Source: Mycolicibacillus koreensis
GTDB lineage: Bacteria; Actinomycetota; Actinomycetes; Mycobacteriales; Mycobacteriaceae
Assembly: GCF_002104795.1 (NCBI RefSeq)
Contig: NZ_NCXO01000002.1
Coordinates: 119,514-183,513, forward strand
Direction: 5' to 3'
DNA length: 64,000 nt
This document shows positions 1 to 11,747 of the stretch, one piece after another. The notes beneath the pieces are model-generated. The model did no database searches. It was not told the origin of the DNA and was given only the letters and a program-made list of their open reading frames with translations. Made by a program: the position numbers and the translations under genes. How positions within the stretch are numbered: position 1 is the stretch's first letter; the number at the start of each line of letters is the position of its first letter.

Positions 1-1107
1 TCGGTCACCCACATCGCGGGGATCGCCACCTGGGTGATCGCCGCGATCGCCGTGGCGTATCTGCTGGGCTGGGTGATCTCCTGGCTGCTGCGGCGCTTCG
101 GCCACGACAGCGGCATCGTCCACGACCTGGCGACGTTCACCCGCTGGCCGTTTCGCACGACGTTGATGGCGATCGCGGCGAACATCGCGCTGGCCGCCAC
201 CGTCCCCGCCGACACCGTCTGGCGCCCCCGCATCGACCACGGGCTGCACATCGTGATCATCGCCGCGCTGACCTGGCTGATCGCCAGCCTGGTGATGGTC
301 GCCGAGCGGCGCGCCGTGGCCCGACTGACCGTCGGCGACGACCACCTCACCGGCGGGCACCGGCGTCGGCGCCGGATCCAAACCCAGGTGATGACGCTGC
401 GGCGGCTGGCGATCGTCATCATCATCGTGCTCGGCGCGGCGGCCGCACTGATGACCTTCCCGGGGTTCACCCAGATCGGCACCACACTGTTCGCCTCTGC
501 CGGGGTGCTCTCGGTGGTGGCCGGTCTGGCCGCCCAGACGTCCCTGGGATCGGTGTTCGCCGGCATGCAGATCTCGTTCTCCGACGCGATCCGCGTCGGA
601 GACATCGTCGTGCTGGAGGGCGAGTACGGCCGCATCGACGAGATCACCCTGACCTACGTGGTCGTCCAGATCTGGGACCAGCGCCGGCTGGTGCTGCCCA
701 CCACCTACTTCACCACCAACCCGTTCGAGAACTGGACCCGCAACGCCACCGAACTGTTCGGCACCGTCGAGATGGATGTGGACTTCACCGTCCCGGTCGA
801 CGAGATGCGCGCCGAACTGCAGCGCATACTCGCCGACAACAAACTGTGGGACGGGCGCGCCTCCTCGCTGCGGGTCACCGACGCCGTCGGCGGCTACCTG
901 CGGGTGCGTCCGACAGTCAGCGCCGCCGACGCCGACTCGCTGTTCCTGTTGCGCTGTGCGGTGCGCGAAGGCCTGATCGATTGGCTGCAGCGCACCTACC
1001 CCGATGCGCTGCCGCGATTCCGCGTCAGCCAGCAGCAATCCGCGCCCGCCGAGGCCGTCGGGTCGGCGCTGTCGGGGCGCAGCGGTGGCGCTGACGGCAC
1101 CCATTGA
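1..1107 (+). CDS. MscS-family mechanosensitive channel, 3' part (5' end outside window)
   Basis: The frame is open from base 1, so the start lies upstream; 368 codons are visible. Several hydrophobic segments (about residues 5-28, 50-68, 80-100, 135-153) precede a glycine- and alanine-rich pore-like helix at about 162-185 that contains the motif SVVAGLAAQTSLGSVFAG. The MscS beta domain follows (DAIRVGDIVVLEGEYGRI and onward) and ends in a hydrophilic tail. These features fit a small-conductance mechanosensitive channel of the inner membrane that releases solutes on hypo-osmotic shock. The family is clear; the exact subfamily is not. The stop codon sits inside a hairpin (1096-1114). Confidence 0.85.
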   Translation, partial: SVTHIAGIATWVIAAIAVAYLLGWVISWLLRRFGHDSGIVHDLATFTRWPFRTTLMAIAANIALAATVPADTVWRPRIDHGLHIVIIAALTWLIASLVMVAERRAVARLTVGDDHLTGGHRRRRRIQTQVMTLRRLAIVIIIVLGAAAALMTFPGFTQIGTTLFASAGVLSVVAGLAAQTSLGSVFAGMQISFSDAIRVGDIVVLEGEYGRIDEITLTYVVVQIWDQRRLVLPTTYFTTNPFENWTRNATELFGTVEMDVDFTVPVDEMRAELQRILADNKLWDGRASSLRVTDAVGGYLRVRPTVSAADADSLFLLRCAVREGLIDWLQRTYPDALPRFRVSQQQSAPAEAVGSALSGRSGGADGTH

Positions 1108-1114
1108 GGGTGCC
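1096..1114 (+). terminator. Hairpin over the stop codon of the MscS gene
   Basis: A perfect 7-bp inverted repeat, GGCACCC / GGGTGCC, has a 5-nt loop containing the TGA stop. No T-run follows, so it would be an intrinsic terminator of the T-poor mycobacterial type, or only an mRNA end structure. Confidence 0.4.
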
Positions 1115-1182
1115 GGGCCGGTGTTAGACCGGTCTCGGACCGGTGCCGGGCGCGCCGCCGGGCCCCGGTGACGGCTGCTGCT

Positions 1183-1212
1183 TTGACCTGCCCGACCAGC
1201 GGCGGGTATCGT
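1183..1212 (+). promoter_or_regulatory. Putative housekeeping promoter of the str operon
   Basis: TTGACC (1183-1188) and TATCGT (1207-1212) are separated by 18 bp, close to the SigA consensus. The 11-bp string GCGGGTATCGT around the -10 recurs exactly in the infA promoter. The start of rpsL lies about 195 bp downstream, leaving a long leader. Confidence 0.6.
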
Positions 1213-1407
1213 AGGACCTCGTGCCTGGCCGCTGACGGCGCCTCGGGTGACCGTCAGGCGTGCAGCCGGGCCGATTCGCGTGTCCAGTGTGCAACGGAGG
1301 AAATCCGCGGCCAGCGCATGCGACACACCCGGTCGCGGGGTACTGCGGCAGGGCATAACTGCAGTACGACAAACTTTTAACAACGGAGCGACACAGGAAG
1401 CCGGTAG
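1213..1407 (+). other. Long 5' leader of rpsL
   Basis: The gene-free stretch 1108-1407 holds the promoter and then this leader. Inside it, 1320-1343 (GCGACACACCCG and onward) matches 19101-19124 in the rpsJ leader at 21 of 24 positions. A hairpin with stem GTACTGC / GCAGTAC (1340-1367) follows directly. A purine-rich AGGAAG lies just upstream of the rpsL ATG. I see no convincing ORF here. Confidence 0.5.
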
Positions 1408-1782
1408 ATGCCAACCATTCAGCAGCTGGTCCGCAAAGGGCGCCGCGACAAACCCGCCAAGGTCAAGACCGCGGCCCTCAAGGGCAGCCCGCAGCGCCGC
1501 GGGGTGTGCACCCGCGTGTACACCACCACACCGAAGAAGCCGAACTCGGCGCTTCGCAAGGTGGCGCGTGTGAAGCTGACCAGCGGCGTGGAGGTCACCG
1601 CCTACATCCCCGGCGAGGGCCACAACCTGCAGGAGCACTCGATGGTGCTGGTGCGCGGCGGCCGGGTGAAGGACCTGCCCGGTGTGCGCTACAAGATCAT
1701 CCGCGGCTCGCTGGACACCCAGGGTGTGAAGAACCGCAAACAGGCCCGCAGCCGTTACGGCGCCAAGAAGGAGAAGAGCTGA
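1408..1782 (+). CDS. rpsL: 30S ribosomal protein S12
   Basis: 124 residues, full length for S12 (uS12), which sits at the decoding centre and helps tRNA selection. The conserved segment [17 protein letters not shown] is intact. Lys43 and Lys88, the usual sites of streptomycin-resistance substitutions, are both lysine, so this is a susceptible-type allele. ATG start after AGGAAG. The stop overlaps the start of rpsG (TGATG), indicating translational coupling. Confidence 0.98.
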   Translation: MPTIQQLVRKGRRDKPAKVKTAALKGSPQRRGVCTRVYTTTPKKPNSALRKVARVKLTSGVEVTAYIPGEGHNLQEHSMVLVRGGRVKDLPGVRYKIIRGSLDTQGVKNRKQARSRYGAKKEKS

Positions 1783-2252
1783 TGCCGCGTAAGGGTCCGG
1801 CTCCCAAGCGTCCCCTGCTCAACGACCCGGTCTACGGGTCGCAGCTGGTCACCCAGCTGGTGAACAAGGTGCTGGTGCAAGGAAAGAAATCGCTGGCCGA
1901 GCGCATCGTCTACGGTGCGCTGGAACAGGCCCGCGACAAGACCGGCACCGACCCGGTCATCACGCTCAAGCGCGCGCTGGACAACGTCAAGCCGTCGCTG
2001 GAGGTGCGCAGCCGTCGTGTCGGTGGCGCCACCTACCAGGTGCCGGTCGAGGTGCGTCCGGACCGCTCCACCACGCTGGCGCTGCGCTGGCTGGTCAGCT
2101 TCTCCCGGCAGCGTCGGGAGAAGACCATGGTCGAGCGGCTGGCCAACGAGATCCTCGACGCCAGCAACGGCCTGGGGGCCGCGGTCAAACGCCGTGAGGA
2201 CACCCACAAGATGGCCGAGGCGAACCGGGCTTTCGCTCACTACCGCTGGTGA
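1782..2252 (+). CDS. rpsG: 30S ribosomal protein S7
   Basis: 156 residues beginning [13 protein letters not shown], matching uS7, which nucleates assembly of the 30S head and contacts E-site tRNA. The C-terminal segment [18 protein letters not shown] is typical. It overlaps the rpsL stop by 1 bp and is followed 70 bp later by fusA, the standard str-operon order. Confidence 0.97.
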   Translation: MPRKGPAPKRPLLNDPVYGSQLVTQLVNKVLVQGKKSLAERIVYGALEQARDKTGTDPVITLKRALDNVKPSLEVRSRRVGGATYQVPVEVRPDRSTTLALRWLVSFSRQRREKTMVERLANEILDASNGLGAAVKRREDTHKMAEANRAFAHYRW

Positions 2253-2322
2253 GCTGGCGCGCCGCCCGCCGGCGCAGACGAACATCGAAGTCAAGTAACC
2301 GAAAAGAGTTGGGAAAACTTCT

Positions 2323-4428
2323 GTGGCACAGAAGGACGTGCTGACCGACCTGAACAAGGTCCGCAACATCGGCATCATGGCGCACATCGACGCCGGCAAG
2401 ACGACGACGACCGAACGAATCCTGTTCTACACCGGCGTCAACTACAAGATGGGCGAGACCCACGACGGCGCCTCGACCACCGACTGGATGGAACAGGAGC
2501 AGGAGCGCGGGATCACCATCACCTCCGCGGCGGTCACCTGCTTCTGGAACGACAACCAGATCAACATCATCGACACCCCCGGCCACGTCGACTTCACCGT
2601 CGAGGTGGAGCGGTCGCTGCGGGTGCTCGACGGTGCGGTCGCGGTGTTCGACGGCAAAGAGGGCGTGGAGCCGCAGTCCGAGCAGGTGTGGCGCCAGGCC
2701 GACAAGTACGACGTGCCGCGGATCTGCTTCGTCAACAAGATGGACAAGCTCGGTGCGGACTTCTACTTCACCGTCGGCACCATCAAGGACCGCCTCGGCG
2801 CCAAGCCGCTGGTCATCCAGCTGCCGATCGGTGCGGAGAACGACTTCGAAGGCGTCGTCGACCTGGTCGAGATGACCGCCAAGGTGTGGCGCGGCGAGAC
2901 CAAGATGGGCGAGACCTACGAGACCGTCGAGATCCCCGCCGAGCTCGCCGACAAGGTCGAGCAGTACCGCGGTGAGCTGCTCGAGGCGGTCGCCGAGACC
3001 GACGAGGCGCTGCTGGAGAAGTACCTGGGCGGGGAGGAACTCACCGTCGAGGAGGTCAAGGGCGCGATCCGCAAACTGACCGTCTCCAGCGAGATGTACC
3101 CGGTGCTGTGCGGCAGTGCGTTCAAGAACAAGGGCGTCCAGCCGATGCTCGACGCGGTCATCGACTACCTGCCGTCGCCGCTGGACGTCGAGTCGGTGCG
3201 CGGCCACGTGCCCGGCGACGAGGACCAGGAGATCTTCCGCAAGCCGTCGGTCGACGAGCCGTTCTCGGCGCTGGCGTTCAAGATCGCCGTGCACCCGTTC
3301 TTCGGCAAGCTGACCTATGTGCGGGTCTACTCCGGCAAGGTCGACTCCGGTGCGCAGGTCGTCAACTCCACCAAGGGCAAAAAGGAGCGGCTGGGCAAGC
3401 TGTTCCAGATGCACTCCAACAAGGAGAACCCGGTGGAGTCGGCGTCGGCCGGCCACATCTACGCGGTGATCGGACTGAAGGACACCACCACCGGCGACAC
3501 CCTCAGCGACGCCAACAAGCAGATCGTGCTGGAGTCGATGACGTTCCCGGACCCGGTCATCGAGGTCGCCATCGAGCCGAAGACCAAGAGCGACCAGGAG
3601 AAGCTGTCGCTGGCGATCCAGAAGCTCGCCGAGGAAGACCCCACCTTCAAGGTGCACCTGGACGCCGAGACCGGCCAGACCGTCATCGGCGGGATGGGCG
3701 AGCTGCACCTGGACATCCTCGTCGACCGGATGCGCCGCGAGTTCAAGGTCGAGGCCAACGTCGGTAAGCCGCAGGTGGCCTACCGCGAGACCATCAAGCG
3801 CAAGGTGGAGAACGTCGAGTTCACCCACAAGAAGCAGACCGGTGGCTCGGGGCAGTTCGCCAAGGTCATCATCACCTTGGAGCCGTTCACCGACGAGGAG
3901 GGCGCGACCTACGAGTTCGAGAACAAGGTCACCGGGGGGCGCATCCCGCGCGAGTACATCCCGTCGGTGGACGCCGGGGCGCAGGACGCCATGCAGTACG
4001 GCGTGCTGGCCGGCTACCCGCTGGTGAACCTCAAGCTCACCCTGCTCGACGGCGCGTACCACGACGTCGACTCCTCGGAGATGGCGTTCAAGATCGCCGG
4101 CTCCCAGGTTTTGAAGAAGGCCGCGACGGCGGCCCAACCGGTCATCCTCGAGCCGATCATGGCTGTCGAGGTCACCACGCCCGAGGAGTACATGGGCGAT
4201 GTGATCGGTGATTTGAACTCCCGCCGTGGCCAGATCCAGGCCATGGAAGAGCGCAGCGGTGCCCGCGTCGTCAAGGCGCACGTCCCGCTGTCGGAGATGT
4301 TCGGCTACGTCGGCGACCTGCGGTCGAAGTCACAGGGCCGGGCGAACTACACCATGGTGTTCGATTCCTACGCCGAAGTGCCGGCGCAGGTGTCGAAGGA
4401 GATCATCGCCAAGGCGACGGGGGAGTGA
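2323..4428 (+). CDS. fusA: Elongation factor G
   Basis: 701 residues with a GTG start. The GTPase motifs are in order: [12 protein letters not shown] (about residues 20-31), DTPGHVDF, and NKMD. The EF-G domains II-V follow, including [10 protein letters not shown]. It drives ribosomal translocation and, with RRF, recycling, in the cytosol. Length and context (downstream of rpsL-rpsG, upstream of tuf) fit fusA1 rather than the fusA2 paralog. A long antisense reading frame over this gene is a codon-bias artefact. Confidence 0.98.
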   Translation: MAQKDVLTDLNKVRNIGIMAHIDAGKTTTTERILFYTGVNYKMGETHDGASTTDWMEQEQERGITITSAAVTCFWNDNQINIIDTPGHVDFTVEVERSLRVLDGAVAVFDGKEGVEPQSEQVWRQADKYDVPRICFVNKMDKLGADFYFTVGTIKDRLGAKPLVIQLPIGAENDFEGVVDLVEMTAKVWRGETKMGETYETVEIPAELADKVEQYRGELLEAVAETDEALLEKYLGGEELTVEEVKGAIRKLTVSSEMYPVLCGSAFKNKGVQPMLDAVIDYLPSPLDVESVRGHVPGDEDQEIFRKPSVDEPFSALAFKIAVHPFFGKLTYVRVYSGKVDSGAQVVNSTKGKKERLGKLFQMHSNKENPVESASAGHIYAVIGLKDTTTGDTLSDANKQIVLESMTFPDPVIEVAIEPKTKSDQEKLSLAIQKLAEEDPTFKVHLDAETGQTVIGGMGELHLDILVDRMRREFKVEANVGKPQVAYRETIKRKVENVEFTHKKQTGGSGQFAKVIITLEPFTDEEGATYEFENKVTGGRIPREYIPSVDAGAQDAMQYGVLAGYPLVNLKLTLLDGAYHDVDSSEMAFKIAGSQVLKKAATAAQPVILEPIMAVEVTTPEEYMGDVIGDLNSRRGQIQAMEERSGARVVKAHVPLSEMFGYVGDLRSKSQGRANYTMVFDSYAEVPAQVSKEIIAKATGE

Positions 4429-4462
4429 GCACCCGCCCACGACACCGCACGACGACGGGTGC
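4429..4462 (+). repeat. Inverted repeat in the fusA-tuf spacer
   Basis: GCACCCG (4429-4435), immediately after the fusA stop, pairs with CGGGTGC (4456-4462) across a 20-nt loop. It could modulate the fusA to tuf read-through ratio. A TAATCT at 4489-4494 might be a tuf -10, but no good -35 accompanies it. Confidence 0.35.
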
Positions 4463-4573
4463 ATGAGCGTCCGCTGACGCACCCGGAGTAATCTTGCCCG
4501 GTCACTACCGCGGCACAACTGAAAACATCCACACTGCTGTAACAGGCACCAACAAGTCCAGGAGGACACAGAA

Positions 4574-5764
<1,191 letters not shown>

Positions 5765-5798
5765 GTTCAACGCAGGGCGCGAGCCCCTGGCGCGAGCC

Positions 5799-5842
5799 GA
5801 TGCGGAAGTCCCCGACACCATGGTGTGCCGGGGACTTTCGCA
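5799..5842 (+). terminator. Intrinsic terminator after tuf
   Basis: The long stem is ATGCG-AAGTCCCCG-CACC paired with GGTG-CGGGGACTT-CGCAT, with small mismatches. The core AAGTCCCCG / CGGGGACTT recurs after rpsQ (24731-24774), marking a dispersed stem-loop family. Confidence 0.75.
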
Positions 5843-5890
5843 TTCTGCGCGTCACGCCCTCGCCGACGGGTGGAACGTGTTGCAGTTTAG

Positions 5891-6745
<855 letters not shown>

Positions 6746-6941
6746 CGCGGCCCACGCGGCTCACTGTAGGTAGCGTTCGACGGCCTGCGGGGCACCAACT
6801 GACGCGGTACGACGACCACCGGGGCCTTTCTGTCGCCGGCGGCGGCCGGCCCGGCACGGTTTTCTGGCCCGCCGGCACGTTGCGGCAGGAATGCTCACGG
6901 CCGGATGCACAAGGGCCGCCGCGATCGTGTATGAACTTCAG

Positions 6942-8135
6942 ATGGGCAGTAGCAGCGGAACGCAGGGGATCGTCATCGTCGGCGGCGGGCTGGCGGCGGC
7001 ACGCACAGCAGAGCAGCTGCGCCGAGCCGACTACTCCGGCCCGATCACCATCCTCAGCGACGAGGAGCACCTGCCGTATGACCGGCCGCCGCTGTCGAAG
7101 GAGGTTCTGCGCAGCGAGGACCACGGCCTGGCCGACGTCACCCTCAAACCGCAGGAGTTCTACGACGACAACGACATCACGCTGCGCCTCGGTGCGGCGG
7201 CCGCCGGCGTGGACACCGCCGCCCGCACCGTGAGCCTCGCCGACGGCGGCACCGTGGGCTACGACGAGCTGGTCCTGGCCACCGGGCTGGTGCCGCGACG
7301 CATTCCTGACATGCCCGACCTCGACGGCATCTGTGTGCTGCGCTCCTTCGACGAGAGCCTGGCGCTGCGCCGTGCCGCGGCCTCGGCCCGCCGCGCGGTG
7401 GTCATCGGGGCCGGCTTCATCGGCTGCGAGGTCGCGGCCAGCCTGCGCGGGCTCGACGTGCAGGTGGTGCTGGTGGAACCGCAGCCCGCACCGCTGGCGT
7501 CGGTGCTCGGTGAACAGATCGGCGCCCTGGTGGCCCGGCTGCACAGCGACGAGGGGGTCGATGTGCGCACCGGGGTGGGGGTCTCGCGTATCCGCGGGCA
7601 CGGCCACGTCGAGTCGGTGGTCCTGAGCGACGGCGCCGAAATCGACACCGACCTGGTCGTGGTGGGCATCGGGTCGCGCCCGGCCACCGACTGGCTTGAC
7701 GGCAGCGGCATCGACGTCGACAACGGGGTGCTGTGCGACCCGGCCGGGCGCACCAGTGCGCCGCACGTGTGGGCACTCGGCGACGTCGCCTCCTGGCGCG
7801 ACCAGTCCGGACACCAGGTGCGCGTGGAGCATTGGAGCAACGTCGCCGAACAGGCCCGGGTGGTCGTGCCGGCGCTGCTCGGCCAGGACGCACCCGCCAC
7901 GGTGGTCGTTCCCTACTTCTGGAGCGACCAGTACGACGTGAAGATCCAATGCCTCGGCGAGCCCGCCGCCACCGACGTCGTCCACCTCGTCGAGGACGAC
8001 GGCCGGAAGTTCCTCGCCTACTACGACCGTGACGGGGTGATCGCCGGGGTGGTCGGAGCGGGACTGCCGGGCAAGGTGATGAAGGTGCGGGCCAAGATCG
8101 CGGCCGGCGCCCCGATCACCGAGGTGATGGACTAG
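6942..8135 (+). CDS. Ferredoxin/rubredoxin reductase-type FAD oxidoreductase (Rv0688-like)
   Basis: 397 residues from ATG 6942; the frame is open further upstream, but homologous sequence begins here. It contains an FAD Rossmann motif ([18 protein letters not shown] near residues 10-27), the segment DRPPLSKE, a central NAD(P)H motif [13 protein letters not shown], the second FAD motif with ALGDVASW, and a C-terminal reductase domain. Relatives move electrons from NAD(P)H to small iron-sulfur proteins that feed P450s or oxygenases. No ferredoxin gene lies beside it. It ends tail-to-tail with mftR, the two stops sharing CTAG. Confidence 0.82.
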   Translation: MGSSSGTQGIVIVGGGLAAARTAEQLRRADYSGPITILSDEEHLPYDRPPLSKEVLRSEDHGLADVTLKPQEFYDDNDITLRLGAAAAGVDTAARTVSLADGGTVGYDELVLATGLVPRRIPDMPDLDGICVLRSFDESLALRRAAASARRAVVIGAGFIGCEVAASLRGLDVQVVLVEPQPAPLASVLGEQIGALVARLHSDEGVDVRTGVGVSRIRGHGHVESVVLSDGAEIDTDLVVVGIGSRPATDWLDGSGIDVDNGVLCDPAGRTSAPHVWALGDVASWRDQSGHQVRVEHWSNVAEQARVVVPALLGQDAPATVVVPYFWSDQYDVKIQCLGEPAATDVVHLVEDDGRKFLAYYDRDGVIAGVVGAGLPGKVMKVRAKIAAGAPITEVMD

Positions 8136-8743
8136 AAGGCGGCGTCGAATCCGCCGCGCACCACGTCGAACGCATCACCGAGCGCCTGCGGCAGCGACAC
8201 CGAGTCGTCGGCCAGCCAGCGCTCGTAGGCGCTCAACGCCACGCCGAGCATCGTCCAGGCCACCGTCTGCGGTCCCAGCGCCGAGGCGGGGGTGCCGGTG
8301 CGCTCGGCGACGAACTCGGCGATCACCGCACGCCACCCGGCGTACATGGTCATCGAATACGCCTGCAGCTCCGCGGTCTCCAAGATCACCCGCATCCGCT
8401 GACGATGCCGCGCGGTTTCCAGTTCGTCGAACGTGTTGAACGTCAACAGCGCATCGCGTAGCGCATCGCCCAACGGCACCGCGTCATCGACGTGGTCGAG
8501 CAGTGCGCGCAGCGTCTGCAGGTGGTCATCGAAGGCGCCCCAGGGCAGAGCGTTCTTCGATCCGTAGTAGCGGAACAGGGTGCGCCGGGCGATCCCGGCG
8601 GCCTGCGCGACGTCATCGACGCTGACCTCACCGAAACCGCGGGCGGTGAACAGGTCGATCGCCACATCACTGATGTGGTCGGGGGTCGTCGACCGGCGAC
8701 GCCCCGCCCGAGTCCGCGGAGAGGGGCCCGGACCACGTTGCAT
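8132..8743 (-). CDS. mftR: TetR-family regulator of the mycofactocin cluster
   Basis: 203 residues from ATG 8743; an in-frame GTG at 8752 is an alternative. The N-terminal helix-turn-helix contains [20 protein letters not shown], with a ligand-binding domain behind it. Characterised MftR homologs bind a palindrome upstream of mftA and are released by long-chain acyl-CoA. Divergent placement from mftA fits that role, and two inverted repeats lie in the shared promoter. High confidence from sequence plus context. Confidence 0.88.
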   Translation of the reverse strand: MQRGPGPSPRTRAGRRRSTTPDHISDVAIDLFTARGFGEVSVDDVAQAAGIARRTLFRYYGSKNALPWGAFDDHLQTLRALLDHVDDAVPLGDALRDALLTFNTFDELETARHRQRMRVILETAELQAYSMTMYAGWRAVIAEFVAERTGTPASALGPQTVAWTMLGVALSAYERWLADDSVSLPQALGDAFDVVRGGFDAAF

Positions 8744-8765
8744 GGCGACCACCGTCTTCCTTTTC

Positions 8766-8803
8766 TGGCACTCGATGCCATATTATGGTCACCGATTGTG
8801 ACC
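8766..8803. promoter_or_regulatory. Divergent mftR/mftA control region with two palindromes
   Basis: IR1 is TGGCA-n5-TGCCA (8766-8780). IR2 is GGTCAC-n5-GTGACC (8787-8803). Between them lies the AT-rich, near-palindromic core CCATATTATGG, which supplies a -10 candidate in each direction (TATTAT at 8781-8786 on plus; TAATAT on minus). IR2 would cover the mftA transcription start, consistent with repression by MftR. Confidence 0.6.
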
Positions 8804-8850
8804 GACCCGACAGCCCCATGTCGAGTCCCCGCCGACGAAAGGCCAGTCTC

Positions 8851-8943
8851 ATGGACGCCGACCAGCAGACCGAGAACACCGAACTCGTCACCGAGAGCCT
8901 TGTGGAGGAAGTCTCGATCGACGGGATGTGCGGGGTCTACTGA
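8851..8943 (+). CDS. mftA: Mycofactocin precursor peptide
   Basis: A 30-residue gene with ATG start, preceded by GAAAGG. The peptide begins MDADQQTE and ends in the diagnostic tail EEVSIDGMCGVY. The C-terminal Val-Tyr pair is the part converted to mycofactocin: MftC, helped by MftB, oxidatively decarboxylates the Tyr and crosslinks it to Val. The acidic leader is where MftB binds. It is too short for ordinary ORF callers. mftB begins 2 nt after its stop. Confidence 0.96.
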   Translation: MDADQQTENTELVTESLVEEVSIDGMCGVY

Positions 8944-8945
8944 GC

Positions 8946-9239
8946 GTGCCCGCACCCGCCGTGACGGACTTCGACCCCGACGTCACCTGGCGGTTGCATC
9001 CTCAGGTGGCGGTGCGCCCCGAACCGTTCGGGGCGCTGCTGTACCACTTCGGAACCCGCAAGCTGTCGTTTCTGAAAAACCGCACCATCGTCGAGGTGGT
9101 GAACCTGCTGGCCGAGCACCCTGACGCGCGTTCGGCGTGTCGGGCGGCCGGCATCGCCGACGAGGACAGCGCCCCTTATCTTCACGCCCTCGGCGTGCTG
9201 GCCCGCTCGAACATGCTCGTCCCCGAGGAGAAGCCATGA
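8946..9239 (+). CDS. mftB: Mycofactocin precursor-binding chaperone (PqqD-like RRE)
   Basis: 97 residues from GTG 8946; an earlier in-frame GTG lies inside mftA and is unlikely. It is a small RiPP-recognition-element protein with the core RPEPFGALLYHFGTRKLSFL, then a helical region ending in HALGVLARSNMLVPEE. It binds MftA and presents it to the radical SAM enzyme MftC. The stop overlaps the mftC ATG (ATGA), so the two are translationally coupled. Confidence 0.93.
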   Translation: MPAPAVTDFDPDVTWRLHPQVAVRPEPFGALLYHFGTRKLSFLKNRTIVEVVNLLAEHPDARSACRAAGIADEDSAPYLHALGVLARSNMLVPEEKP

Positions 9240-10414
9240 CCTCCGTAGCCCCCGTCCCACGTCTGGTCGACCAGTTCGAAAGCGGTTTGGATGCGCCGAT
9301 CTGCCTGACCTGGGAGCTGACCTACGCCTGCAACCTGGCGTGCGTGCACTGCCTGTCCTCGTCGGGCCGGCGTGACCCGCGGGAACTGTCCACCCAGCAG
9401 TGCAAGGACATCATCGACGAACTCGAACGTATGCAGGTGTTCTACGTGAACATCGGTGGTGGCGAACCGACTGTGCGGCCGGACTTTTGGGAACTGGTCG
9501 ATTACGCCACCGCTCACCACGTGGGGGTGAAGTTCTCCACCAACGGCCTGCGCATCACCCCGGAGGTGGCTGCCAAGCTGGCGGCCAGCGACTACGTCGA
9601 CGTGCAGATCTCCCTCGACGGTGCCACCGCGGAGGTCAACGACGCCGTCCGCGGGGTCGGCTCCTACGACATGGCCATTCGGGCTCTGCAGAACCTCGCC
9701 GACGCCGGTTTCGCCGACGCCAAGATCTCGGTGGTCGCCACCCGGCACAACATCGACCAACTGGACGATTTCGCCGCGCTGGCCGACCGCTTCGGAGCAA
9801 CCCTGCGGATCACCCGGCTGCGCCCTTCCGGTCGGGGCGTGGATGTTTGGGATGACTTGCACCCCACCGCGGCCCAGCAGGGTCAACTCTACGACTGGCT
9901 GGTCGCCAAGGGTGATCACGTGCTGACGGGGGACTCGTTCTTCCACTTGTCCGGACTGGGGCAACCCGGCGCACTGTCGGGGCTCAACCTGTGCGGTGCC
10001 GGCCGGGTCGTCTGCCTGATCGATCCCGTGGGCGACGTGTACGCCTGCCCGTTCGCCATCCACGACCGGTTCCTCGCGGGAAACGTGTTGAGCGACGGCG
10101 GATTCGACAACGTCTGGAAGAACGCCCCGCTGTTTTTGGAACTACGCGAGCCGCAGGCCGCCGGGGCGTGCGCCACCTGCGAGTTCTTCGACAGCTGCCG
10201 CGGCGGGTGCATGGCGGCCAAGTTCTTCACCGGGCTGCCCCTGGATGGCCCGGATCCCGAATGCATCCAGGGCTACGGCGAATCGGCGCTGGCCGCTGAC
10301 CGCCAGAAGCCCCGACCCAGCGGTGACCACTCCCACCGGGGTCGGCCCGCCACGCCGGTGCCGCTGACCCTCAGCGCACCGCCCAAACGACTCTGTGATG
10401 AAAGCCCGGTGTAG
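9236..10414 (+). CDS. mftC: Mycofactocin radical SAM maturase
   Basis: 392 residues from ATG 9236. The radical SAM cluster motif CNLACVHC (Cys32, Cys36, Cys39; CX3CX2C) is followed by GGGEPTVRPDF. A C-terminal SPASM-type cysteine set (CGAGRVVC, then CPFA, then CATCEFFDSCRGGC) would bind auxiliary Fe-S clusters. It catalyses decarboxylation of the MftA C-terminal Tyr and formation of the Val-Tyr carbon bond. A poorly structured 40-residue tail rich in Pro/Arg ends the protein. Confidence 0.96.
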   Translation: MTSVAPVPRLVDQFESGLDAPICLTWELTYACNLACVHCLSSSGRRDPRELSTQQCKDIIDELERMQVFYVNIGGGEPTVRPDFWELVDYATAHHVGVKFSTNGLRITPEVAAKLAASDYVDVQISLDGATAEVNDAVRGVGSYDMAIRALQNLADAGFADAKISVVATRHNIDQLDDFAALADRFGATLRITRLRPSGRGVDVWDDLHPTAAQQGQLYDWLVAKGDHVLTGDSFFHLSGLGQPGALSGLNLCGAGRVVCLIDPVGDVYACPFAIHDRFLAGNVLSDGGFDNVWKNAPLFLELREPQAAGACATCEFFDSCRGGCMAAKFFTGLPLDGPDPECIQGYGESALAADRQKPRPSGDHSHRGRPATPVPLTLSAPPKRLCDESPV

Positions 10415-11616
10415 TGATGGCCCGTGACCAGTGGTTCGAGACAGTCGCTATCGCGCAACAGCGCGCCAAGAAGCGACTGCCCAAATCGGCGTATTCATCG
10501 CTGATCTCGGCGAGCGAAAAGGGAATCACGGTTTCGGACAACGTCGAATCCTTCGGCGAACTCGGATTCGCGCCGCACGTCGTCGGGGCGCCGGCTAAAC
10601 GTGATCTTGCCACAACCGTTATGGGCCAAGATATCTCGATGCCCGTCGTGATCTCCCCGACTGGTGTTCAGGCTGTCGACCCCGACGGTGAGGTGGCCGT
10701 CGCGCGCGCCGCAGCCGCACGGGGGACGGCGATGGGGCTCTCCTCGTTCGCCAGCAAGCCGATGGAGGAGGTCATCGCGGCCAACCCGCAGGTGTTCTTC
10801 CAGATCTACTGGCTCGGTGGACGCGACGCGATCGCCGAACGGGTGGAACGGGCCCGTGCCGCCGGGGCGGTCGGCCTGATCGCCACGACGGACTGGTCGT
10901 TCTCGCACGGCCGGGACTGGGGCAGCCCGAAGATCCCCGAGAAGATGGATCTGCGCACCATGGCCCGGATGATGCCCGAGGCGTTGGCGCGTCCGGGCTG
11001 GTTGTGGCGCTTCGGCAAGACGCTGCACCCGCCCAACCTGCGGGTGCCCAACCAGGGCAAACGCGGCGAGGCGGGGCCGCCTTTCTTCGACGCCTACGGC
11101 GAGTGGATGGGCACGCCGCCGCCGACCTGGGATGACATCGCCTGGTTGCGCGAGCTGTGGGGCGGCCCGTTCATGCTCAAGGGTGTGATGCGGGTCGATG
11201 ACGCGAAAAAGGCTGTCGACGCGGGAGTTTCGGCGATCTCAGTGTCGAACCACGGCGGCAACAACCTCGACGGCACACCCGCGGCGATTCGGGCGCTGCC
11301 GGCGATCGCCGACGCGGTGGGCGACCAGATCGAGGTCCTTCTCGACGGCGGTATCCGCCGTGGCAGTGACGTCGTGAAGTCGCTCGCACTGGGAGCGCGC
11401 GCGGTGATGATCGGGCGCGCCTATCTGTGGGGGCTGGCCGCCGCGGGGCAGGCCGGGGTGGAGAACGTCCTCGACATCCTGCGCGGCGGGATCGACTCGG
11501 CGTTGATGGGGCTGGGCTGCTCGTCGGTCCACGACCTCACCCCGGAGCACATCTTGATCCCCGAGGGCTTCGCCCGTCCGCTCGGAGTCGACGCAGCGGA
11601 GCGCCTCGGCCGCTGA
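10414..11616 (+). CDS. mftD: Mycofactocin biosynthesis FMN-dependent dehydrogenase
   Basis: 400 residues from GTG 10414 (overlapping the mftC stop), or 399 from the adjacent ATG 10417. It is an alpha-hydroxy-acid-oxidase-type TIM barrel with FMN-contact segments SPTGVQ and LLDGGIRRGSDV, and the catalytic-base region SNHGGNNLDG (His280). In the pathway it oxidatively deaminates the released AHDP intermediate to the alpha-keto amide redox centre of premycofactocin. Confidence 0.94.
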   Translation: MMARDQWFETVAIAQQRAKKRLPKSAYSSLISASEKGITVSDNVESFGELGFAPHVVGAPAKRDLATTVMGQDISMPVVISPTGVQAVDPDGEVAVARAAAARGTAMGLSSFASKPMEEVIAANPQVFFQIYWLGGRDAIAERVERARAAGAVGLIATTDWSFSHGRDWGSPKIPEKMDLRTMARMMPEALARPGWLWRFGKTLHPPNLRVPNQGKRGEAGPPFFDAYGEWMGTPPPTWDDIAWLRELWGGPFMLKGVMRVDDAKKAVDAGVSAISVSNHGGNNLDGTPAAIRALPAIADAVGDQIEVLLDGGIRRGSDVVKSLALGARAVMIGRAYLWGLAAAGQAGVENVLDILRGGIDSALMGLGCSSVHDLTPEHILIPEGFARPLGVDAAERLGR

Positions 11617-11735
11617 GTCACGGTGCGGACGGTGCAGGCGTGACGAACGTGACGGCCTGTTCATCGCCGGGTGCGGTTGGGCGGAAAAACTCCGCCGAAC
11701 CCGGCGAAAGTCTCGCGCTCCAGGCGGATTCGACC

Positions 11736-11741
11736 TACCAT
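11736..11741 (+). promoter_or_regulatory. -10 element for leaderless transcription of mftE
   Basis: TACCAT lies exactly 6 nt before the mftE GTG (11748). The 131-bp gap after mftD contains no other gene. This suggests that mftE, mftF and mftG can be transcribed separately from mftABCD. Confidence 0.45.
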
Positions 11742-11747
11742 CGGCGA

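Noticed and set aside
2185..4281. 698-codon minus-strand reading frame opposite fusA
   Set aside because: It mirrors an unmistakable EF-G gene. Low-complexity Leu/Val/Asp/His composition is typical of antisense frames in high-GC DNA, and no domain is seen.
4489..4494. Strong tuf promoter at TAATCT
   Set aside because: No acceptable -35 is found 16-19 bp upstream; the CTGACG nearby is only about 9 bp away. Kept only as a remark.
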